A DNA stretch of 37,803 bases from a virus, in the IMG/VR virus record IMGVR_UViG_3300027777_000009, positions 1 to 37,803 of that record. One strand, given 5' to 3'. Shown here one piece after another: positions 31,567 to 37,803 of the stretch. The notes under the pieces were generated by a model. The model saw only the letters and a list, made by a program, of their open reading frames with translations. It was not told the origin of the DNA and searched no databases. Numbering within the stretch: position 1 is the stretch's first letter; every line of letters starts with the position of its first letter. A program made the translations under genes and the position numbers.

Positions 31567-31893
31567 TTATTTGTGTTGAATTATTCGGACGCTAACTAAT
31601 TCCATGCCGTCCGCGATGCTGGCGCGGATATCCAGGCCGACAACTTTGATTTCAGTCGACACGGCGGCGAGTCGCGCTTTCGCAAATGTCTTTAGCGCGT
31701 CAATCATTTCGGCTTCGCGCGAGGCAAAGGCGTTCTGCGAAGTAATCAGCGCAATGGAGTTTTCGACAGCGGCTTTTTCGGCAGGACTCGCGCCTTCTTT
31801 TACTGACGGCACGGGCTGTTGACTTGGCGCGGCGATGGCTTCAATCGTCGCCAGCGCGTCCGCAATGGTTTTAACTCCGGCAATAGGTGTCAT
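31567..31893 (-). CDS. helical hypothetical virion protein
   Basis: The protein has 108 residues, helical (MTPIAGVKTIADALATIEAI start), with a Pro-rich loop in the front half. It lies next to the tube protein; perhaps a tail-tube chaperone or minor tail protein. No motif is recognised. Confidence 0.55.
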   Translation of the reverse strand: MTPIAGVKTIADALATIEAIAAPSQQPVPSVKEGASPAEKAAVENSIALITSQNAFASREAEMIDALKTFAKARLAAVSTEIKVVGLDIRASIADGMELVSVRIIQHK

Positions 31894-31897
31894 AAAA

Positions 31898-32299
31898 TTA
31901 TTTGTTTTGAATTAGCTGCGCACCAATTTGAATTGGAATGTTCGTCGTGTTGTAACCTTGAAAGGCGCAGTAAATCGTAATCGTTCCGCTGTTGGTTAGC
32001 GTCACCGCCGCAATGGTGTCATTCGTTGCGGAATAGCTCCCGACGACGGACATATTCGCCGTATTCGTGGACATCCCCATCAGAATCCGACCGCCCGCGC
32101 CATTCGTTCCGCCTGTGCCAACCGACTGAATCATAAAAGTCGGCGACGGATAAATTGAAGCACTGCCAACGACTATCGCCGAGCCGGTGTTGGTCGAAAG
32201 ATTTAACGAAGTCAGCGTCAGAAGATTCGACGAAACCAAGGCCGCGCGTGAGGCGCACAAGCCGCAAATCAAAATGGTGATGGCTAAAAGTTTCGTCAT
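31898..32299 (-). CDS. secreted virion-block protein
   Basis: The protein has 133 residues with a signal peptide (MTKLLAITILICGLCASRAA) followed by an Asn/Ser/Thr-rich, strand-forming body (TLTSLNLSTNTGSAIVVG). It resembles the fiber and the 205-residue protein in composition and in having an export signal. It lies between the tail terminator and the tube. Its role is unknown. The gene is preceded by the recurrent element AAATTGACTTTTGCTT at 32310-32325. Confidence 0.6.
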   Translation of the reverse strand: MTKLLAITILICGLCASRAALVSSNLLTLTSLNLSTNTGSAIVVGSASIYPSPTFMIQSVGTGGTNGAGGRILMGMSTNTANMSVVGSYSATNDTIAAVTLTNSGTITIYCAFQGYNTTNIPIQIGAQLIQNK

Positions 32300-32309
32300 T
32301 CTACAATTA

Positions 32310-32325
32310 AAGCAAAAGTCAATTT
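32310..32325 (-). promoter_or_regulatory. TTGACTTT element before the secreted protein gene
   Basis: On the minus strand AAATTGACTTTTGCTT is followed by TAATTGTAGA and the ATG at 32299. The stop codon of the tail-terminator gene lies within the element. The copy before the protease-capsid gene (37470-37485) is nearly identical and is followed by the same GTAGA-ATG. Confidence 0.6.
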
Positions 32326-32788
32326 ATGCCGGTATGGCTGACGGGCAGGAATAGATTTTCATTTTCCAACCCGTCCCCCAATAGTTGCCATCCTGCTTTC
32401 GCATCGGCGTCCGCTCGCTTAATCCAAAGCAGGTAAAACTAGCCTGCGCCGCCGTCAAATCTTCTGGCAAGGTTTGAGACAGCATTACGGTTTGAAGATT
32501 GGCAGCGTTGGCTTTGTGCTGCGGCAATGGGTCGTTTGTGCCGTTCGCCTTTTCCTTGTCGGTCAACTTGCTATACGGCGTCCGCAATTCGACAACGACA
32601 TCTGCCCAGCGGTTTCCGGAAAGTGGCGGATCTTCGTTGCTTAAGTCGCCCTCGACATACGCCACAATTCGCGCGTCACTTTTGTCCACGTTGCTTTCGC
32701 CAGCCAGTAAAAGCAGGTTGCTTGTCCAGCCGCCTTTTGCGGTTAGGTAGCTGACGAAAGCGTTTTCAATTAGTTCGGGGTGTTCCAT
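32324..32788 (-). CDS. tail terminator candidate (lambda U-like position)
   Basis: The protein has 154 residues, mixed alpha/beta, starting MEHPELIENAFVSYLTAKGG. Its place (after a Z-like protein, before the tube) matches lambda U (131 residues), which caps the tail. Segments GNRWADVVVELRTPYSKLTD and RTPMRKQDGNYWGTGWKMK are typical of strand-turn structure in such proteins. Assignment rests on order and size. Confidence 0.55.
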   Translation of the reverse strand: MEHPELIENAFVSYLTAKGGWTSNLLLLAGESNVDKSDARIVAYVEGDLSNEDPPLSGNRWADVVVELRTPYSKLTDKEKANGTNDPLPQHKANAANLQTVMLSQTLPEDLTAAQASFTCFGLSERTPMRKQDGNYWGTGWKMKIYSCPSAIPA

Positions 32789-32789
32789 A

Positions 32790-33524
32790 TCAATTTGTTT
32801 TCACACCAGCGGCGTGCGCGTTTTCGCGCAGCTTGCCTGCAAGATACTTTTTCATGCTGGCGGTTTCTTCTTGCACGGCCTTTTCAAGTCCCGGCTGTCC
32901 GTATTTAATCAATGCGCCTTTGTGTTTTGTCAATCCGCCTGCCGAGTTCCATATAACGCACTTGGCAAAGTTTCCTTGCGCGGCGGTTGCGGGACTAACA
33001 CCACCCTTAAAATCTCCAGTCTTTTTAGGTAAATCGCCAGACGCAAACTTAACGCGGCCATATTTTGAAAAACGCGCGAGGCGGCGAAGCGCGGGAAGCC
33101 AACCGGAACGAATGAAGCCAACCGAGGCAATTCTTGCTCGAACCATTTTAAGAGCCTTTTCTTTTAATTCGGCGGCGGGCGGTATCTTTTCACCCTTTTT
33201 TCTTAATCTGGCGATGATAATTAAAACAGAAAGTTGCGCCCAATAATCAGTAACGATTTGGAGTGATTGCTTTTTAAGTGCCTTGCCGCGCTTGCCAATT
33301 CCGATTGACATCATTTGCGCGCCAAGCTCGTCCTTTATTCTCTGATAATCCGCCTTGCGAGTTAGCCGGATCGCTCCCTGTGTAGTAGGCGAACCTGCCA
33401 CAATGAAATAAGCCTTTTCATTCAAGGCTTCCGGCAATGTGCGGCGATTAACTTGAAGATACCGTTTAAGAGTGTTCTGAAAATCGGCTTGGCTGGCTTT
33501 TGAAATTGTGAAAGTGGTTTGCAC
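32790..33524 (-). CDS. minor tail / tail completion protein (lambda Z-like position)
   Basis: The protein has 244 residues, basic, starting MQTTFTISKASQADFQNTL from a GTG; the TTG at 33545 lies in the recurrent element and is unlikely. Segments such as SKASQADFQNTLKRYL and NRRTLPEALNEKAYFI resemble the neck or tail-completion proteins of HK97-gp10 type. The order FII-like, ligase, Z-like, U-like follows lambda apart from the ligase. Confidence 0.6.
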   Translation of the reverse strand: MQTTFTISKASQADFQNTLKRYLQVNRRTLPEALNEKAYFIVAGSPTTQGAIRLTRKADYQRIKDELGAQMMSIGIGKRGKALKKQSLQIVTDYWAQLSVLIIIARLRKKGEKIPPAAELKEKALKMVRARIASVGFIRSGWLPALRRLARFSKYGRVKFASGDLPKKTGDFKGGVSPATAAQGNFAKCVIWNSAGGLTKHKGALIKYGQPGLEKAVQEETASMKKYLAGKLRENAHAAGVKTN

Positions 33525-33532
33525 CCACAATA

Positions 33533-33546
33533 ACGCCAAAGTCAAT
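33533..33546 (-). promoter_or_regulatory. TTGACTTT element before the Z-like gene
   Basis: Minus strand AATTGACTTTGGCG, overlapping the ligase stop TGA, is followed by TTATTGTGG and GTG start at 33524. It is the least exact of the five copies. Confidence 0.45.
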
Positions 33547-34186
33547 TCTTATCAGGGCGAAGTTTTACAAAGCGCGGCTCTCGAAACTTGCCAGAAGCGG
33601 TCATACAAAATGCGGAAATTTCAATCATGTCGCCCGCTTTCACCGACTCAAAAGCCTTGCCGAAAATTGGGCATTTGCCCGCGTCCTGATTTTGAAAGCT
33701 GATGGCAACCGAGCCGCGAAGTTTTTCGGTCACGCGAACATCAAAGGTTTCAATGCGCTTTGCCTTGAATTGTCCGACGCCCCAATAGCCTTCTGGATGC
33801 TTGAACACCACCCCTTCGCCGCCATCGCGCAGAACGGCTTCTATGAACTCGCCGCCGAATCCTGATGGAACAATCGCCATGCGCGAATCAAAGCTGCTGG
33901 CGAGGCTGGCAAGAGCTTCGCGGCGGTCTGTTAGCGGTGAGCGTCGGCAATCGTCGCCCTGACAATTCGCAACGTCAAACGCCCAAAAGAATCCGTCGCT
34001 CATCCGCTCACCCGCGATGATTGAACCTTGCCAGTTTAGAAGCTCAAATCGGCCATCTTTCTTTTCGTCGGCAATATAGCCCTTACCTGAAAACTCCAAC
34101 CCTTCGGCAAGCGTAATCGGTCTAATTGTCGGGCGTTCAATCGTCACGCCAAAAATATGACACCAATCGCAAAAACCGTCAATCAC
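33542..34186 (-). CDS. minimal ATP-dependent DNA ligase
   Basis: The protein has 214 residues. All main nucleotidyltransferase motifs are seen: motif I EKKDGRF (K42 nucleophile), motif III WAFDV (68-72), motif IV EGVVFK (124-129), motif V FKAKR (140-144), and motif VI near the C-terminus, REPRFVKLRPDK. An OB-fold of minimal size follows motif V. It would seal nicks. It lies between the FII-like and Z-like genes, a very unusual place for a ligase. Its GTG start overlaps the previous stop (GTGA), so it is co-translated with structural genes. Confidence 0.88.
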   Translation of the reverse strand: MIDGFCDWCHIFGVTIERPTIRPITLAEGLEFSGKGYIADEKKDGRFELLNWQGSIIAGERMSDGFFWAFDVANCQGDDCRRSPLTDRREALASLASSFDSRMAIVPSGFGGEFIEAVLRDGGEGVVFKHPEGYWGVGQFKAKRIETFDVRVTEKLRGSVAISFQNQDAGKCPIFGKAFESVKAGDMIEISAFCMTASGKFREPRFVKLRPDKN

Positions 34187-34509
34187 ATTCCTTGCACGTT
34201 CAAATCGGCGTTAATTCGCATCTGATAGCCAGCGGGCGCGGGCGTGACGTTGGTTATGGTGTAATCGCGCCCGACGTAAGTAATCGTCTCGCCAGAGTCG
34301 GGCAGTGTGCCGCCGAATTGGTCAGTTAAACAAGTCAACTGCAAATCGGAAGTCAGCTCGAATCCACCAATGTCGTTTGCGCGTTTGAATTTTGCGCCGC
34401 CCGGTAGAAGTTTCCAGTCTGATCCGTTCCATGTGAACGCTGGAGCGTCTGTTCCAAGTTCATCATAAACTTGTTTCAACGATGCCGCATGGATTGAATA
34501 GACTGACAT
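34183..34509 (-). CDS. head-tail connector / stopper candidate (lambda FII-like)
   Basis: The protein has 108 residues, beta-rich, starting MSVYSIHAASLKQVYDELGT. GGTLPDSGETITYVGRDYTI then TNVTPAPAGYQMRI is the strand pattern of FII-type or head-closure proteins. Its place after the small head proteins and before the Z-like protein fits. Its stop is the GTGA overlap with the ligase. Confidence 0.65.
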   Translation of the reverse strand: MSVYSIHAASLKQVYDELGTDAPAFTWNGSDWKLLPGGAKFKRANDIGGFELTSDLQLTCLTDQFGGTLPDSGETITYVGRDYTITNVTPAPAGYQMRINADLNVQGM

Positions 34510-34519
34510 AAATCAAAAA

Positions 34520-34555
34520 CCGCTGCCGCTGAAAACCCAAAAACAGCGACAGCGG
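34520..34555 (-). terminator. rho-independent terminator inside the head operon
   Basis: CCGCTGCCGCTG (34520-34531) and CAGCGACAGCGG (34544-34555) form a 12-bp stem with one mismatch and a 12-nt loop. On the minus strand a TTTTT run follows the stem. It lies between the 88-residue gene and the connector gene, so it would lower transcription into the connector and tail genes after the abundant head proteins. Confidence 0.75.
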
Positions 34556-34575
34556 CGGGAATGGTTGCAACCAGA

Positions 34576-34842
34576 TTATTTTTTATCGCCAGCAGCGAGG
34601 GCGGCGGCTTTCGCTTTTTCCGCTTTCACTTCGGCGTCAATCTTCGCCACGCCAACCGGCGAGCCGTCAACGTCCACGATGCGGCCAGAGTGTGCCAGAA
34701 TCGCAATCAATTCGGCGGTCTTTTGGTCTTGAACATCCGCTTCAAACGTGTCGCCTTTGGCGATGTGCAAATCGCCGTCCTTCTTGCCGTCAACTTTCAG
34801 CTTGTGCGTGTTGCGGAAGTCGCTTGTTGCTTTGAATTTCAT
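34576..34842 (-). CDS. small head protein of unknown function
   Basis: The protein has 88 residues. A beta-rich start (MKFKATSDFRNTHKLKVDGK, KGDTFEADVQDQ) is followed by a helix and a Lys/Ala-rich tail. Position and size fit lambda FI-type packaging helpers or head completion proteins. No family is recognised. The leader is a long A/C run (AAAAAAACAAAACAAAAAAC). Confidence 0.6.
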   Translation of the reverse strand: MKFKATSDFRNTHKLKVDGKKDGDLHIAKGDTFEADVQDQKTAELIAILAHSGRIVDVDGSPVGVAKIDAEVKAEKAKAAALAAGDKK

Positions 34843-34869
34843 GGTGTTTTTTGTTTTGTTTTTTTCGGT

Positions 34870-35487
34870 TTATGGGACGATTTGCTTCAGTCCGGTCATC
34901 GTTGCGCTGACGGAAATGTTCGTAACCGTGCCGCCGGTTGAGTAAATAAGCCGGACATATCGGTTTGCATCAGATGCGTTAAAACCAATCGTGGTCACGC
35001 CATCAAGCAATGACAGCGCAGTTGCCGTGTTTGTGAACGGTGCGGCAGCGATATAGGGAGTCGCCCAGCCAGAGCTTGAGGCCGTTGGCGTGGTGATAAC
35101 TCCGGGAAAGTTAATCACATCTGTTGCCGTCAACTGTGCCGGATACATATTGTTCGTATAGATAATTGAGGCCGCCGTGGCATACGCAACATTGTTCAGA
35201 GTGGTAAAGTTCGTTTGATCGGCAGACGTTTGAATCAATACCGACAGCGTAGCGCCGCCTGCATTGGTTTTCGTGGAAAAATCAATCTTGGCGATGCCTT
35301 CAAAGCCGTGAATGTCAGTCCAGTTGTTTGTAACCGCGCTGCTCGCCGCGCCTATGATAAGGCGCGGTGCGTCCACGACGACAGTCCGAACGCTCGCAAA
35401 CGTGTCGGCGGCGGCAGATGCAGAAAAGGCGGCGAGTGAAAGACTGGCGACCGCCAGAATCATCAGTTTCAATTTGGTGAATTTCAT
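34870..35487 (-). CDS. capsid-associated protein with signal peptide
   Basis: The protein has 205 residues. Signal peptide MKFTKLKLMILAVASLSLAA with an ASA-A cleavage site, then a beta-rich body: FEGIAKIDFSTKTNAGGATL, VLIQTSADQTNFTTL, RYVRLIYSTGGTVTNI. The body pattern is typical of decoration or head-fiber proteins that sit next to the capsid gene in many phages, but an export signal is unexpected. It follows the capsid stop directly. Confidence 0.65.
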   Translation of the reverse strand: MKFTKLKLMILAVASLSLAAFSASAAADTFASVRTVVVDAPRLIIGAASSAVTNNWTDIHGFEGIAKIDFSTKTNAGGATLSVLIQTSADQTNFTTLNNVAYATAASIIYTNNMYPAQLTATDVINFPGVITTPTASSSGWATPYIAAAPFTNTATALSLLDGVTTIGFNASDANRYVRLIYSTGGTVTNISVSATMTGLKQIVP

Positions 35488-35524
35488 ATTTTAGTTAGTT
35501 GAATGTTGTTCTGTTGGTCGTCAA

Positions 35525-37459
35525 TTATTGGTTGGCAGCGTCCGCGCTAACCACAAATTCCTGCGGGTGGCGAAGCGCGATGTCCACAAAGTTGTTGATG
35601 GTGATTTTGACTTCCGCTTTGTCCGCCAAAGTGTAGGGGTCAACCACGATGTCCAGCCCGCCAAACATCGCCATAATCAGCGAATTGAAATTGCCGAAAA
35701 TCATCTGATTGTTCAGGATCTGATTCGTGTCAAACGCCGGATAGCCATTGATTTCGTTGTCTTCCCAAAGCGCGATGTTCGTCACGTTCGTGCCGCCGCC
35801 GGTCAGGAACTTGGCAGCACTCTTGAGCGTGCCTTTCGCGGTCGGCGTGGTGACATAGGCGCGCGAACCACCTTGCGAGTTGGCCGCGTTGATGGCGGTT
35901 TCAAAGGCAACCAACTTGGCGTAGGTCGCTGCCGCACCAAACGTAACCGAGCCAACGCCAGGAGTGTTGATGATGCCTTGCGGCTCGCTGGCTGCACCGC
36001 TGCCGTTGAAGCCGAGATAATCCAAGCGCAGAGCGTTGACCGTCATCAGGTCGTCTCGCATGAAATTTTCAATGGCGATGGCCGATTGAATCAAAAGCTG
36101 TTTGGAATAAATGCCAACAGCGGAAACACGTTTCGGCGTGAGCGTAATTTGGTCAATCGCCTGATTGCTGACAGCGGCCTGCGCGATTTCAGAAAGGCTA
36201 TAAGCCGTGGCTGCGCCGGTCTGACGCGGAATCGCCACGTTGCCAGTCAAGCCGCCCATGACGCGGATGCCGAGCGTTGAAAGCACCATCTTGTTGCGGA
36301 GCAGTTCAATCGGAGTCGGCTCAAGCAGCGTAGGAACAAATGCGCCACCTTGACCAAAAATGTTGACCTGCATATCGCGACGGCCTTTTTCGGGATCGCC
36401 CTTCTTGCCGACAGAAACATCGGTCGGAATCCAGAAAGACGAACTGCGCTTGCCGTAGCGTTTTTCGGCTTCCTGATTGTAATCAAATTCGGGGCAGTCC
36501 TTTTCAATCTTACCGCTCTTGCTATTCATGCAGGACTGAATCGCGCGGGTGACGGAATAATCCGAAACCTCCTCTTGCGTCATGCCGATGTGCGCTTCCG
36601 TGTGGTCGAGTTTGCGAGCGCCAAAGGCTTCCAACGCCTTGCCGGAAAAGTCGCCCACATTCTCGCCAGCCAAATCGCAGTCCGTCGCAATCTTGCGAAT
36701 CGCTTCGGCCATCGTCGGCGTCTTGGCGGCAATCTTTTCAGCCGCGTCATGGATAGCCTTGCGGCGAGCGCGGTCAGAGGTTAGAGCGCCGTCAGCAATG
36801 GACTTGCGTTGCGCTTCGGTCGGTTCGGTGATAGTGATGTCGGGCATAATTTTAGTTGGTTCGGAAACTTTTGTTTCTACATTTACGGGAGAGTCAATTT
36901 CTGGAAGGTCTTGATAAGAGCGAGCAACACCCATTCCAGCCCCTACAGTCGGGTCGGCGGGAACGGCGACGGATGAAATTTCAGTCGGCTTCCACGCAAA
37001 GCGATAAGCGTCTCTGCCATTCGGCAATTTCTCTTTGCCAAGAAATTTTGTGCGGCGATAACCAGCGGAAACGTGCGGGCGAATGTTGTCGGCCATCTGA
37101 CCAAATCTTTTTACCGCGTCGTCATCGCTGCCGAGCTTTACCAATGCAATGCCGCGCTTTTCGTCAGTGATTTCGGCTTTTTCAATTACGCCAAGATGCC
37201 GCGATTCTTCATGTTCGTCCAAGAAAGCCCCGCGATTGTTGATGACTGACAAATCCACGTTTTCGGGATTGTGATCGAGGACTTCAACGAAGACTTGCCC
37301 TTCTTTCAATCCTGTCAGTTTGGCAACGGTTGGAGTCGACTTTTGCAGCGCAGGCCATTCAGATGAAAAAGAAATCGGAATTGTCCGCGCGGTGCGGTCA
37401 ACTTTTGTAAGGTCAATCTCGCAGTAGCGATAGCCTGTTTCTAAATCGTGCTTTGCCAT
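35525..37459 (-). CDS. prohead protease fused to HK97-fold major capsid protein
   Basis: The protein has 644 residues. Residues about 10-175 are an HK97-type prohead protease: VEVLDHNPENVDLSV, FLDEHEESRHLGVIEKAEIT (H83), RPHVSAGYRR (S131) and ISSVAVPADP. Residues 205-390 are helical scaffold (delta-domain-like), and about 385-644 are the capsid fold: GIRVMGGLTGNVAIPRQTG, YSKQLLIQS, DYLGFNGSGAASEPQGIINT, ALWEDNEINGYPAFDT. M205 (36847) has the leader GAACCAACTAAAATT, like real starts here, so the capsid protein may also be made alone. The ATG at 37459 follows the recurrent element. Confidence 0.93.
   Translation of the reverse strand: MAKHDLETGYRYCEIDLTKVDRTARTIPISFSSEWPALQKSTPTVAKLTGLKEGQVFVEVLDHNPENVDLSVINNRGAFLDEHEESRHLGVIEKAEITDEKRGIALVKLGSDDDAVKRFGQMADNIRPHVSAGYRRTKFLGKEKLPNGRDAYRFAWKPTEISSVAVPADPTVGAGMGVARSYQDLPEIDSPVNVETKVSEPTKIMPDITITEPTEAQRKSIADGALTSDRARRKAIHDAAEKIAAKTPTMAEAIRKIATDCDLAGENVGDFSGKALEAFGARKLDHTEAHIGMTQEEVSDYSVTRAIQSCMNSKSGKIEKDCPEFDYNQEAEKRYGKRSSSFWIPTDVSVGKKGDPEKGRRDMQVNIFGQGGAFVPTLLEPTPIELLRNKMVLSTLGIRVMGGLTGNVAIPRQTGAATAYSLSEIAQAAVSNQAIDQITLTPKRVSAVGIYSKQLLIQSAIAIENFMRDDLMTVNALRLDYLGFNGSGAASEPQGIINTPGVGSVTFGAAATYAKLVAFETAINAANSQGGSRAYVTTPTAKGTLKSAAKFLTGGGTNVTNIALWEDNEINGYPAFDTNQILNNQMIFGNFNSLIMAMFGGLDIVVDPYTLADKAEVKITINNFVDIALRHPQEFVVSADAANQ
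36847..36868 (-). promoter_or_regulatory. internal translation start for the capsid domain
   Basis: Within the fused gene, ATGCCCGACATC at 36847 is preceded by GAACCAACTAAAATT, closely matching the leaders of true starts (for example CAACTAACTAAAAT before 35487). Starting here gives a 440-residue scaffold-plus-capsid protein without the protease. Confidence 0.55.
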
Positions 37460-37469
37460 TCTACCATTT

Positions 37470-37485
37470 AAGCGAAAGTCAATTT
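37470..37485 (-). promoter_or_regulatory. TTGACTTT element before the protease-capsid gene
   Basis: Minus strand AAATTGACTTTCGCTT is followed by AAATGGTAGA and the ATG at 37459, just after the portal stop (37486). It is nearly identical to the copy at 32310-32325. Confidence 0.6.
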
Positions 37486-37803
37486 TTAAGTTTCACCAGC
37501 GGACGAGGGAGGTGCGCCTTGCTCGGCAACTGCGCCCTTCGTAATTGTTGGCTGCGAGATTGGCGCGGGTTGAATGTTGTGCGTCTGCTCGGATAGCTGG
37601 TCTTCCTCGCGCGTCTCATCAACTTCGTCAATGTTGCCGCCGCGTTCCGCGATTTTTTCACGGCGAGTCGCAAAGCCAGCCTCAACTTCAAGGATGTCCG
37701 CCTGACATTCTTTGAGGGGTTCAACGCTTTGCCATACGCGCGGTTGCCAGTTGACGCCCGAAAGAATTTTATCTTCTTTCGCCAGCGGCATTTTAATTTT
37801 GCC
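37486..37803 (-). CDS. portal protein, C-terminal part (continues at base 1440 side)
   Basis: This frame is the end of the portal gene described at 1-1440. It includes the family C-terminus: WQSVEPLKECQADILEVEAG followed by FATRREKIAERGGNIDEVDE. Bases 37705-37803 are the second copy of the terminal overlap, so the portal is one 552-residue gene on the circle. The stop TAA lies at 37486-37488, next to the recurrent element. Confidence 0.95.
   Translation of the reverse strand, partial: GKIKMPLAKEDKILSGVNWQPRVWQSVEPLKECQADILEVEAGFATRREKIAERGGNIDEVDETREEDQLSEQTHNIQPAPISQPTITKGAVAEQGAPPSSAGET
37705..37803. repeat. terminal direct repeat, right copy
   Basis: Identical to bases 1-99. See the left copy for meaning. 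Confidence 0.97.

Noticed and set aside
1-37803. CRISPR arrays, tRNA, rRNA
   Set aside because: No regularly spaced repeats and no cloverleaf with conserved loops were seen when reading both strands.

Overview
The window is a complete tailed-phage genome of lambda-like (siphovirus) layout. The first 99 bases (1-99) are repeated exactly as the last 99 (37705-37803), and the portal gene reads in frame across that join. The molecule is therefore a circular or circularly permuted contig of about 37,704 unique bp. Every gene I can support lies on the minus strand. Most are packed end to end with ATGA, GTGA or TAATG start/stop overlaps, so the map reads from high to low coordinates.

Host: there is no direct marker. 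The long fiber protein carries the degenerate G-L-T-N-L-N-A-x-x-L repeat that I associate with Verrucomicrobiota surface and phage proteins. Many start codons are preceded by A/C-rich leaders and not by Shine-Dalgarno sequences. A phage of a Verrucomicrobiota bacterium is the best guess, by inference.

Layout in the order of transcription. (1) 21-18 kb and 18-12 kb: lysis and early genes. These are a two-TM holin candidate, a one-TM XhlA-like protein, a secreted beta-rich protein, a DUF1353 protein, a calcineurin-like phosphoesterase, an RlpA-like cell-wall protein and many small HTH or zinc-ribbon proteins. A RusA-like nuclease, a RecT annealase split by a class-3 intein, and a Cas4/RecB-type nuclease follow. 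(2) 12-8.7 kb: small proteins, an integron-integrase-like tyrosine recombinase, a lambda-O-like initiator gene with a repeat cluster inside it (possible origin), a DnaC-like helicase loader and a short HTH protein. (3) 8.4-5.9 kb: an intact transposon with 8-bp target duplication. It carries an IS1595-family transposase and a complete MvaI/BcnI-type restriction-modification pair in one operon. (4) 5.8 kb to 1 and on through 37.7-28 kb: the packaging, head and tail genes. They run HTH, TerS, an extra DNA methyltransferase, TerL, gpW-like protein, portal, a prohead-protease/major-capsid fusion, connector proteins with a minimal ATP-dependent DNA ligase among them, tail terminator, tube, chaperone, a short tape measure and distal tail proteins. 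(5) 28-21 kb: very large tail-tip and fiber proteins.

How it works together: RecT plus the Fe-S/PD-(D/E)XK nuclease form a Red-like recombination module. The O-like initiator and DnaC-like loader recruit the host helicase. The recombinase suggests a temperate or integrative life style, although no CI-like repressor or attP was recognised. The transposon gives the phage a restriction-modification system, and a second, GC-rich methyltransferase sits among the terminase genes. The most notable items are the restriction-modification transposon, the RecT intein, the integron-type integrase, the protease-capsid fusion with its internal start, and the ligase in the head genes.
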